From: an uncultured Veillonella sp.
GTDB lineage: Bacteria > Bacillota > Negativicutes > Veillonellales > Veillonellaceae
Length of the DNA: 5,989 bases
Reading direction: 5' to 3'
NCBI GenBank assembly: GCA_900766125.1
Contig: CAAFUD010000140.1
Location: 1 to 5,989, forward strand
Below, in pieces: positions 1 to 5,309 of this stretch. Under the pieces are notes generated by a model. It saw only the letters and a list, made by a program, of their open reading frames with translations. It made no database searches and was not told the DNA's origin. A program made the translations under genes and the position numbers. Numbering within the stretch: position 1 is the stretch's first letter; the number at the start of each line of letters is the position of its first letter.

Positions 1-2
1 CG

Positions 3-500
3 CATAGTCAGATTTTGTTGCGTAACTACACTTACGAAGAGGCATACGTGCCTATGCGAGAAATGGTGGAGTCCTTGGTGTTAGAGCTTTTACAAATCAA
101 AGGGGTTACGAACCATATTCATGTTCATATTGGCTATGCAGATGATATGGTGCGCTCCACAGGGGGTTCTAAAAAGCTTAAACAGTACACTGATTCATTG
201 CAAGCATTAACGACGGCAGTAATTAAATTATATGAACAACATTGCCATAAAAATGAACTTATACGGCGTATAGGTGTAAGTTTTGAGGATTTAGTCAATC
301 GCTCTGCTATACCTCAGGAGGTAGATTTATTTAGCTCTCTTGCGACGGAGGAAGAGGAAAAGGAGCGGCAAGTACATGAGGCGATGTTATCTATCAAGGA
401 GCAGTTCGGTAAAAACTCTATTTTACGTGCCTCTAGCTTGCAAGATGAAGGGACAATGCGCTTTAGAAATACCTTGGTAGGTGGTCATAATGGGGAATAA
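3..500 (+). CDS. Y-family translesion DNA polymerase (UmuC/UvrX-like), C-terminal part only
   Basis: This is the 3' end of a gene that enters from the left edge; the frame is open from position 3 and no true start is in view. A TTG at 15 could be read as a start, but the sequence before it continues the protein (HSQILLRNYTYEEA), a pattern typical of the region where the thumb joins the little-finger domain in UvrX/ImpB/MucB-type polymerases. What is visible is therefore the DNA-gripping little-finger domain (about residues 5-110 of the 165 visible) and the tail. The tail contains FGKNSILRASSL, the conserved 'FGK-N-I-L' end of these proteins, and finishes with GGHNGE. The family copies past damaged template bases with low fidelity, usually under SOS control. 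The palm with its catalytic acidic residues lies outside the window. The YolD-like gene 80 bases downstream supports the assignment. The choice between UvrX, UmuC and DinB names cannot be made from this fragment. Confidence 0.88.
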   Translation, partial: HSQILLRNYTYEEAYVPMREMVESLVLELLQIKGVTNHIHVHIGYADDMVRSTGGSKKLKQYTDSLQALTTAVIKLYEQHCHKNELIRRIGVSFEDLVNRSAIPQEVDLFSSLATEEEEKERQVHEAMLSIKEQFGKNSILRASSLQDEGTMRFRNTLVGGHNGE

Positions 501-580
501 ATAGTGTAATGGATACAATGGCAATTGAACGAAGAATACAATTGAAAATAGATTAGTCGCATAAGGGGAGGTATACATTA

Positions 581-913
581 ATGAAACATCGTATGTCTCG
601 TTTACAACGGGCGAAACAATTTATGCCCTTTGCGGCATTGAAGGGCTTTGAGACTTTATTGTCAGCTGTTGCAAGGCCTAAGGAGGCGCGTGTGGAGTTG
701 TCAGAGGATCAAATAGATGAGTTAAATAAGGTTTTACAGACTATACATGGCGGAGAATGGGTACGAATTGTTTACTACAATAAACAAAGATATACAGAAC
801 TTATAGGAGCTGTTGATAGGATTAGTGCGCAAATGCAAATTATATCTGTCCAAGGCATAGATATTCCCTTTAGATATATCAAGGAATTGAATCTGTATGA
901 TATGACAATATAA
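581..913 (+). CDS. YolD-like protein, companion of the Y-family polymerase
   Basis: A complete 110-residue protein of the YolD-like family. The diagnostic N-terminal stretch is RAKQFMPFAALKGF at residues 10-23 (family pattern R-A-x-Q-F-x-PF-A-A-L-x-G-[FY]). It is followed by a predicted helix (about 40-55, LSEDQIDELNKVLQTI) and a strand-rich half (59-105) that ends in IPFRYIKEL. The ATG at 581 is chosen because AAGGGGAGG at 563-571 sits 9 bases upstream; the next ATG (593) has no such site. YolD proteins are typically encoded beside UvrX-like polymerases in Firmicutes and have been proposed to act as a UmuD-like accessory factor, but their biochemical role is not settled. The 80-base gap from the polymerase stop holds no terminator, so co-transcription is likely. 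No LexA-type box is visible here, so any SOS control would have to act upstream of the window. ATA is the commonest isoleucine codon (6 of 11). Confidence 0.87.
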   Translation: MKHRMSRLQRAKQFMPFAALKGFETLLSAVARPKEARVELSEDQIDELNKVLQTIHGGEWVRIVYYNKQRYTELIGAVDRISAQMQIISVQGIDIPFRYIKELNLYDMTI

Positions 914-929
914 AGAGTTGTCTTTATAT
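908..929 (+). terminator. AT-rich stem-loop across the yolD-like stop codon
   Basis: ATATAAAGA (908-916) and TCTTTATAT (921-929) form a perfect 9-bp stem with a GTTG loop, and the left arm includes the TAA stop. There is no T-run after it, so it is a poor intrinsic terminator and may serve only as a 3'-end stabiliser or be chance. A competing fold pairs GACAA (904-908) with TTGTC (918-922). Confidence 0.25.
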
Positions 930-980
930 GGCTTAAGGGCTAGAGTTAAGGTGTGATTCGGTATACAATGATGATAAGAA

Positions 981-1011
981 TTGTAATTTAATTATATTCT
1001 CGTCGTATAAA
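981..1011 (+). promoter_or_regulatory. Weak candidate promoter for the permease-receptor gene
   Basis: TTGTAA (981-986) and TATAAA (1006-1011) are separated by 19 bases, longer than the ideal 17. A second possible -10 box, TATACT, lies at 1046-1051 with only a poor -35 match (TGGTTA, 1023-1028). The 173-base gap between the yolD-like gene and the permease gene must hold the start signal if the permease is not read through from upstream, but neither candidate is convincing. Confidence 0.25.
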
Positions 1012-1070
1012 AACACCCTATATGGTTAGCTGTTATATGACTATATATACTCTTTGTATTGTTTTATGAG

Positions 1071-1078
1071 AAAGGCGG
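1071..1078 (+). promoter_or_regulatory. Ribosome binding site that decides the permease start
   Basis: AAAGGCGG is one base away from the AAAGGAGG ideal and lies 8 bases before the ATG at 1087. It falls inside the longer reading frame that could begin at TTG 1054 or ATG 1066, neither of which has a comparable site. It therefore argues for initiation at 1087. Confidence 0.6.
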
Positions 1079-1086
1079 TATCTGTA

Positions 1087-2619
1087 ATGCATGAGGTCAT
1101 ATCATTACTTATCAATCGCTATGATTTTTTCCTCCAGTTGTTATGGGAACATATAGAAATTTCAGTATTAGCTTCTGTTATTGCTACCATCATCGGTGGA
1201 TTATTGGGTGTGTTTATATACGAATATAAACGGCTAGCTGCGCCCGTTATGGTAGTGGTTAATTTCCTATATACGATTCCATCTATATCGATGTTAGGCC
1301 TTTTGTTGTATGTATCGGGTGTTGGTAATACGACCGCTATCATTGCATTGGTTATCTATGCCTTATTACCGATGGTACGAAATACATTTACTGGTCTTAA
1401 CCAAATTGATCAAGCTATGTGTGAAGCGGGAATTGCGTTAGGACTTACGCGGATTCAACGTTTGTGGAATATAGAGATTCCCTTGGCCATGCCGACTATT
1501 ATGGCTGGTATACGGACTATGCTCGTTATGACCATTGCCTTGACAGGTATTGCATCCTTTATTGGTGCTGGTGGCTTAGGTGTGGCGATTTATAGGGGGA
1601 TTACAACAAATCAAAGTGCTTTGACAATTGCAGGCAGTCTACTGATTGCCCTATTAGCTATTACTGTTGATGCTCTCTTTTCTCTAGGTGAAAGAGTAAC
1701 GCGTATTAGCCCTCATATGAAGCGCTATACGATTATATTTGTGTCGATTATGACGATAATTGCGATGGGTATAGGTGGCTGGGCTATGCATTACCGTCAT
1801 GTGAAGACCGATGTTATTCATATTGCAACGAAACCTATGACGGAACAGCTTATTTTGGGGAATATCTTAAAAGAATTAATCGAGAAGAAGACTGATTTAA
1901 CCGTAGAGGTTACAGAAGGTGTCGGTGGTGGTACATCAAATATTCAACCAGCTATGCTTTCTGGCCAATTTGATATATATCCTGAATATACTGGTACGGC
2001 TTGGTCTGCTGTACTAAAACGTACGGATACGTATGATGAAAGTCTATTTAATGAGCTTTCACAGGCCTATAAAGAGAAATATAATTTTGAGTGGGTCGGC
2101 ATGTACGGTTTTAATAATACCTATGGCATAGGGGTGCGTAATGAAATTGCTCAGACTTATGGTGTAAAAACGTATTCTGATCTTGCTCGTATAGCACCAT
2201 CCCTAACATTAGGAGGGGAATATGATTTCTTTGGACGTGAAGATGGCTATGCTGGATTGCAACGCGTGTATGGTATGAGATTTAAAGCTACTAAAGATAT
2301 GGATATAGGGCTAAAATATACGGCTATTGGTCGTGATGAGGTGGATGCAATGCCGATATTCACGACTGATGGTCAATTAAGTATTGCACCAATTACGGTA
2401 TTACAAGATGATAAACATTTATATCCATCTTATATGTCTGGTAATGTGGTGCGTAGCGAAGTATTGATTGCTCATCCTGAACTGCGCCCTGTATTAGAAA
2501 GTTTGAATCATACGATTACAGATCAAGAGATGGCGAAGATGAATTACGCTGTTGAAACGGAACACCAACTGCCAGCTGATGTAGCACATAAATTCCTAGT
2601 AGAACGAAATTTGATATAA
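1087..2619 (+). CDS. ABC importer permease fused to substrate-binding domain (OpuCB-OpuCC / EgtU type)
   Basis: This 510-residue membrane protein combines two ABC importer parts. Residues about 20-205 are an OpuCB/ProW-type permease with five predicted helices (near 25-45, 53-76, 82-98, 140-165, 178-200). The EAA coupling loop is at 113-132 (EAGIALGL, then IEIPLAMP), the site that docks the ATPase. A sixth helix at 213-234 leads to an extracellular receptor domain (about 240-510). That domain carries the marks of the quaternary-amine-binding OpuCC/OpuBC/ProX group: YPEYTGTAW at 298-306, FNNTYG at 342-347, REDGYAGLQ at 384-392 and FTTDGQL at 425-431. The tyrosines in these motifs are candidates for an aromatic cage around a cationic ligand. 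Family members import glycine betaine, choline or carnitine; the architecturally identical EgtU of pneumococcus imports ergothioneine. The sequence alone does not tell me which applies. No OpuCA/EgtV-type ATPase gene is adjacent on either side, so the energising subunit must be encoded elsewhere. In-frame starts at 1054 and 1066 are possible but lack a ribosome site. Confidence 0.9.
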   Translation: MHEVISLLINRYDFFLQLLWEHIEISVLASVIATIIGGLLGVFIYEYKRLAAPVMVVVNFLYTIPSISMLGLLLYVSGVGNTTAIIALVIYALLPMVRNTFTGLNQIDQAMCEAGIALGLTRIQRLWNIEIPLAMPTIMAGIRTMLVMTIALTGIASFIGAGGLGVAIYRGITTNQSALTIAGSLLIALLAITVDALFSLGERVTRISPHMKRYTIIFVSIMTIIAMGIGGWAMHYRHVKTDVIHIATKPMTEQLILGNILKELIEKKTDLTVEVTEGVGGGTSNIQPAMLSGQFDIYPEYTGTAWSAVLKRTDTYDESLFNELSQAYKEKYNFEWVGMYGFNNTYGIGVRNEIAQTYGVKTYSDLARIAPSLTLGGEYDFFGREDGYAGLQRVYGMRFKATKDMDIGLKYTAIGRDEVDAMPIFTTDGQLSIAPITVLQDDKHLYPSYMSGNVVRSEVLIAHPELRPVLESLNHTITDQEMAKMNYAVETEHQLPADVAHKFLVERNLI

Positions 2620-2670
2620 GGTGAATATAGTTAGAACTAAAGTAAATAAAATTTGATATATGTTGAATAT
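2607..2670 (+). repeat. Imperfect direct repeat spanning the permease stop codon
   Basis: A 22-base unit at 2607-2628 recurs at 2649-2670 with 20 of 22 positions identical and a 42-base period. Each copy starts with AAATTTGATATA and ends with TGAATAT, differing at two of the three bases between. The first copy contains the last codons and TAA stop of the permease gene; the second is non-coding. It looks like a decayed local duplication of the gene end. Confidence 0.6.
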
Positions 2671-2679
2671 GATTTTGTA

Positions 2680-2708
2680 TTGACATTTAATCTCCTTTGA
2701 TGTAATAT
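2680..2708 (+). promoter_or_regulatory. Sigma-A-type promoter of the metal ATPase gene
   Basis: The -35 box TTGACA (2680-2685) is a perfect consensus match, followed by an ideal 17-base spacer and a -10 box TAATAT (2703-2708), which keeps four of the six consensus bases including the conserved first A and final T. Transcription would begin near 2715, giving a leader of about 160 bases before the ATPase start codon. This is the best-formed promoter in the window. The adjoining metal-sensor-like operator means it is probably held off until metal is present. Confidence 0.75.
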
Positions 2709-2712
2709 AAAC

Positions 2713-2732
2713 ATATGAACAGGTATTCATAT
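2713..2732 (+). promoter_or_regulatory. Probable ArsR/SmtB-family metal-sensor operator
   Basis: ATATGAACAGGTATTCATAT has perfect 7-base arms (ATATGAA / TTCATAT) around a 6-base centre. Its core TGAACA-NN-TATTCA is the half-site arrangement known for SmtB, ZiaR and CzrA, the zinc/cadmium-responsive repressors of the ArsR/SmtB family. It starts 5 bases after the -10 box and overlaps the predicted transcription start, an ideal position for blocking RNA polymerase. The gene it precedes encodes a Zn/Cd-type exporter, which fits. The repressor gene is not in the window, so it acts in trans. Confidence 0.75.
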
Positions 2733-2794
2733 AATAAAAATATCTGATGAATAATGTTTAGGAACATATATAACAAGATATGAAACAAGATATG

Positions 2795-2810
2795 TCTAAT
2801 AAGTATTAGA
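2795..2810 (+). repeat. 16-base palindrome in the ATPase leader
   Basis: TCTAATAAGTATTAGA has perfect 7-base arms around AG. It lies between the main promoter and the ATPase start codon and touches the -35 element of a possible second promoter. Just upstream is a 10-base direct repeat (ACAAGATATG at 2773-2782 and 2785-2794), and downstream is a tandem TATTAAC pair (2815-2828). It could be a second operator or a chance product of AT-rich sequence; no known regulator is recognised. Confidence 0.4.
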
Positions 2811-2835
2811 AAAATATTAACTATTAACTTATAAT
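2807..2835 (+). promoter_or_regulatory. Possible second promoter for the metal ATPase gene
   Basis: A perfect -10 box TATAAT (2830-2835) lies 17 bases after TAGAAA (2807-2812), which matches four of six -35 positions. A start near 2842 would give a short leader that escapes the ArsR/SmtB-like operator, allowing basal expression. In such AT-rich DNA a TATAAT can occur by chance. Confidence 0.35.
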
Positions 2836-2873
2836 ACAGGATAGAAACTTTCACTATTATCAAAGGAGATATC

Positions 2874-5006
2874 ATGGAAGAAACATTGTTATTGAAGGAT
2901 TTGAACTGTCCGAACTGCGCAGCAAAAATTGAAGATCGTATCCGTAAAATGGATGTGGTAGAGACTGCCAATTTTACACTTGCTACACATCAATTAAAAT
3001 TAACCGGCTCTTGGGAAGACCGTGAAGCTCTTAAACGTGACATTCAAGACATTTGTGATGCCATCGAAGAGGGCGTAACCGTAGCAGATTATGAACGTAA
3101 ATCTAAAGCGGCTATGGATGATCATGGTCCTGACCAGGATCGTGGTGGTGATGCTGTAACAATTGCAGTCATCGTAGCAGGCTTGTTATTTATGATTTAT
3201 GACGTTTTGTCATCCTTTGTGCCATCTATCAGCTTACCAGAGAGTATTGAAACTCCAATTTACTATGTTGCGTATATTCTTCTTGCGTTCCCAGTATTGC
3301 GCATCGCAGGTCGCAATATCTTAAAAGGCCAAGTGTTCGACGAGAACTTCTTGATGTCTATCGCTACATTGGGTGCTATTGCTATCGATGCATTGCCTGA
3401 GGCCGTAGGCGTTATCTTGTTCTACCGTATCGGTGAGTTCTTCGAAGAAAAAGCTACAGATCGCAGTCGTACAGAAATCATGAACACTGTCGATATGCGT
3501 CCTCAAGAGGTGCGGGTTGTAGATACAGACTGCGGTGGTGAAATCGTAGTTATGGCTCCTGAAAAGGTTGAAGTAGGCTGGACTATCGAAGTTCGTCCTG
3601 GCGATTTAATTCCTCTAGACGGCACAGTGCTTGAAGGTGAAACACGCGTTAATACAGCACCTGTAACAGGTGAACCTGTACCTGTTCGCGCCGTACCTGG
3701 CACTCAACTTATGTCTGGTTGTATCAACGAATCTGGTCGCATTACGATGCGTGTAGATAAGGTTCTTGAAGAATCCATGGTTACTAAAATTCTTGATGCC
3801 GTGGAAAATGCAGCATCTTCTAAACCTAAAATCGACCGTTTCATTACGCGTTTTGCTCGCGTATACACACCAATCGTTGTAGCTCTTGCATTGGCTGTTG
3901 CTATCATCCCGTCCCTTATTACTGGTGAATGGCATAAATGGATCTACACAGCCTTAACATTCCTCGTTATTTCTTGCCCATGTGCATTGGTGCTTAGCGT
4001 GCCACTTGCATTCTTCTCCGGTATCGGCAATGCGTCTAAACACGGTATCTTATTAAAAGGTGGTCGCGTTATCGAGGCGTTGGCTAATGTGAAAGCAGTA
4101 GCTCTTGATAAAACTGGTACTATTACATCTGGTGAGTTCAAAGTTCACAGCGTAGAAACTGTAGGCTCTCATGTAAGTTCTAGTCAATTGTTATCCATGG
4201 CGGCAGCTATCGAAGCTGTATCTACTCATCCAATTGCAACAAGCATCGTGTCTGAAGCAAAAGATCAAGGCCTTACAGTGGAACCTTCAGATTTCGTTCA
4301 AGAGTTAGCTGGTGAAGGTATGGTGGGTATGACTGATGGTCAACAAGTACTTATTGGTAACCGTCGCCTTATGGAACGCTATAATGTGCAAGGCTATCCA
4401 ACAGAGGCTGCTGAATATGGCACAGAAGTTCTTGTCGCAGAAGGTAATACATACTTAGGTCGTATCATCATCGCCGATGAAGCTCGCCCAGACTCTGCTG
4501 AAGCGATTGCTAATCTTAATGGTCAAGATATTAAAACTGTTATGCTTACAGGTGATGCTGAAGCAAGTGCAAATTACATTGCTAAAGAAACTGGCGTAAG
4601 TGCTGTACGTGCTCAGTTGTTGCCTCAAGATAAATTGTCTGTTGTACAAGATATTCGCTCTGAATATGGTCCAACTATGTTCGTAGGGGATGGCATCAAC
4701 GATGCTCCAGTACTTGCAGGTGCTGATGTAGGTGGCGCGATGGGTAGTGGTGCTGATGCGGCTATCGAGGCAGCAGATGTTGTGTTCATGCGTCCATCCT
4801 TGACTGCTATTGCACATATCCTTGACTTGTCCAAAGCGACATTACGTGTAGCATGGCAAAACGTAGTGTTCGCTATTGCTGTAAAAATCCTTATCATGGC
4901 GCTTGGCCTCATGGGCTATGCATCCATGTGGTGGGCCGTATTTGGTGATACTGGCGTATCCATCCTTTGTATCTTAAACTCTGTTCGTATCTTGCGCCGC
5001 AATTAG
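2874..5006 (+). CDS. cadA: Zn/Cd/Pb-type heavy-metal P1B ATPase (CadA/ZntA family)
   Basis: A complete 710-residue membrane pump that uses ATP to expel soft divalent metals from the cytoplasm. Domains in order: one HMA metal-binding domain (about 3-70) with NCPNC at 11-15; a pair of helices (95-145); helices 3-4 (about 157-190); the actuator with TGEP at 265-268; helices 5-6 with the CPC metal site at 368-370; the catalytic domain with DKTGT at 412-416 (D412 is phosphorylated), the nucleotide-binding HP at 452-453, TGD at 559-561 and GDGIND at 605-610; then helices 7-8. K671 in helix 7 and D692 in helix 8 (GDTG) fit the Zn/Cd/Pb subgroup (P1B-2) and argue against a copper pump. All motifs are intact. 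The ATG at 2874 follows AAAGGAG (2862-2868) by 5 bases. The upstream SmtB-like operator suggests metal-induced expression. The exact metal cannot be read off; the HMA has Asn before its first Cys where ZntA has Asp. I found no ATA codons, unlike the upstream genes. Confidence 0.95.
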   Translation: MEETLLLKDLNCPNCAAKIEDRIRKMDVVETANFTLATHQLKLTGSWEDREALKRDIQDICDAIEEGVTVADYERKSKAAMDDHGPDQDRGGDAVTIAVIVAGLLFMIYDVLSSFVPSISLPESIETPIYYVAYILLAFPVLRIAGRNILKGQVFDENFLMSIATLGAIAIDALPEAVGVILFYRIGEFFEEKATDRSRTEIMNTVDMRPQEVRVVDTDCGGEIVVMAPEKVEVGWTIEVRPGDLIPLDGTVLEGETRVNTAPVTGEPVPVRAVPGTQLMSGCINESGRITMRVDKVLEESMVTKILDAVENAASSKPKIDRFITRFARVYTPIVVALALAVAIIPSLITGEWHKWIYTALTFLVISCPCALVLSVPLAFFSGIGNASKHGILLKGGRVIEALANVKAVALDKTGTITSGEFKVHSVETVGSHVSSSQLLSMAAAIEAVSTHPIATSIVSEAKDQGLTVEPSDFVQELAGEGMVGMTDGQQVLIGNRRLMERYNVQGYPTEAAEYGTEVLVAEGNTYLGRIIIADEARPDSAEAIANLNGQDIKTVMLTGDAEASANYIAKETGVSAVRAQLLPQDKLSVVQDIRSEYGPTMFVGDGINDAPVLAGADVGGAMGSGADAAIEAADVVFMRPSLTAIAHILDLSKATLRVAWQNVVFAIAVKILIMALGLMGYASMWWAVFGDTGVSILCILNSVRILRRN

Positions 5007-5083
5007 GTGAAAGCAGAGTTTATAGCTCTGTAGAGGAACGAAATAAATTATATTATTCTGATCTGAATGATTAGGGCCGATAT

Positions 5084-5130
5084 AAATAACCTCTAGGTTA
5101 GTAACTAACTAACTTAGAGGTTATTTTATT
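5084..5130 (+). terminator. Strong intrinsic terminator after the metal ATPase gene
   Basis: Bases 5084-5102 pair with 5108-5126 in a 19-bp stem with a single G-T wobble (5096 with 5114) and a 5-base loop (AACTA). A T-rich tail (TTATTTTATT, 5121-5130) overlaps the end of the stem. The structure begins 78 bases after the ATPase stop and separates that unit from corA. The mirror strand has only a short A/T tail, so action on minus-strand transcripts is possible but weaker. Confidence 0.88.
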
Positions 5131-5237
5131 GTGTGGATTAAACATTTACGATACTTTTACTATATACATTTGTACATCATAAATAGACATAAAACTGTAT
5201 ATGTATGTTCTAGATACACAAAACTTTCACAATTGAA

Positions 5238-5267
5238 TTGAATAATAGCTATAAAATAGTATATAAT
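5238..5267 (+). promoter_or_regulatory. Promoter of the corA-like gene
   Basis: TTGAAT (5238-5243, four of six -35 positions) and a perfect TATAAT (5262-5267) are spaced by 18 bases. Transcription would begin near 5274, about 36 bases before the ATG and well after the terminator, so corA appears to be a separate transcription unit. No obvious operator overlaps it. Confidence 0.6.
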
Positions 5268-5309
5268 TTATTAGATGATTACTATAAGTTCGTTGGAAGG
5301 AGGGATAGC

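Larger units (their letters stand above)
5007..5309. other. Intergenic region between the metal ATPase and corA
   Basis: This 303-base stretch contains no convincing gene on either strand. It holds a small hairpin without a T-run soon after the ATPase stop (CAGAG 5014-5018 with CTCTG 5026-5030), the strong terminator at 5084-5126, an AT-rich stretch, and the corA promoter and ribosome site near its right end. No conserved Mg2+ riboswitch (M-box or mgtA-like) was recognised before corA, although I could only inspect it by eye. Confidence 0.6.

Noticed and set aside
15..17. TTG at 15 as the true start of the first gene.
   Set aside because: The frame continues upstream to the window edge with residues that fit the polymerase family, so the gene is cut by the window and does not start here.
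509..556. A 15-codon open frame between the polymerase and yolD-like genes (begins MDTMAIERR).
   Set aside because: Only a weak GGGGA lies 12 bases upstream, the frame is very short, and nothing about its sequence is recognisable. It is in the yolD frame but ends in TAG before the yolD ribosome site.
1119..1343. A minus-strand frame of 74 codons inside the permease gene.
   Set aside because: It is a shadow of a well-supported membrane protein frame, with no supporting signals.
2628..2639. A perfect small inverted repeat (TAGTT, AG, AACTA) just after the permease stop, considered as a terminator.
   Set aside because: A 5-bp AT-rich stem with a 2-base loop cannot form a stable hairpin and no T-run follows. 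No terminator is evident for the permease gene.
2687..2971. A minus-strand frame of 94 codons opposite the ATPase leader and start.
   Set aside because: It overlaps the N-terminal coding sequence and promoter of the ATPase. Its hydrophobic look comes from AT-rich DNA read in reverse, and no ribosome site or family likeness is seen.
3321..4912. Several minus-strand frames of 60-120 codons within the ATPase gene.
   Set aside because: They are antisense shadows of a gene with intact P1B ATPase motifs throughout and resemble no protein family.
5014..5030. A hairpin CAGAG/CTCTG after the ATPase stop, considered as a terminator.
   Set aside because: It has only 5 bp and no T-run; the much stronger structure at 5084-5126 explains termination.
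5162..5202. ATATACA and TGTATAT as a widely spaced inverted repeat upstream of corA.
   Set aside because: Seven AT-rich bases separated by 27 are easily expected by chance, and no conserved Mg2+-responsive RNA structure was recognised around them.
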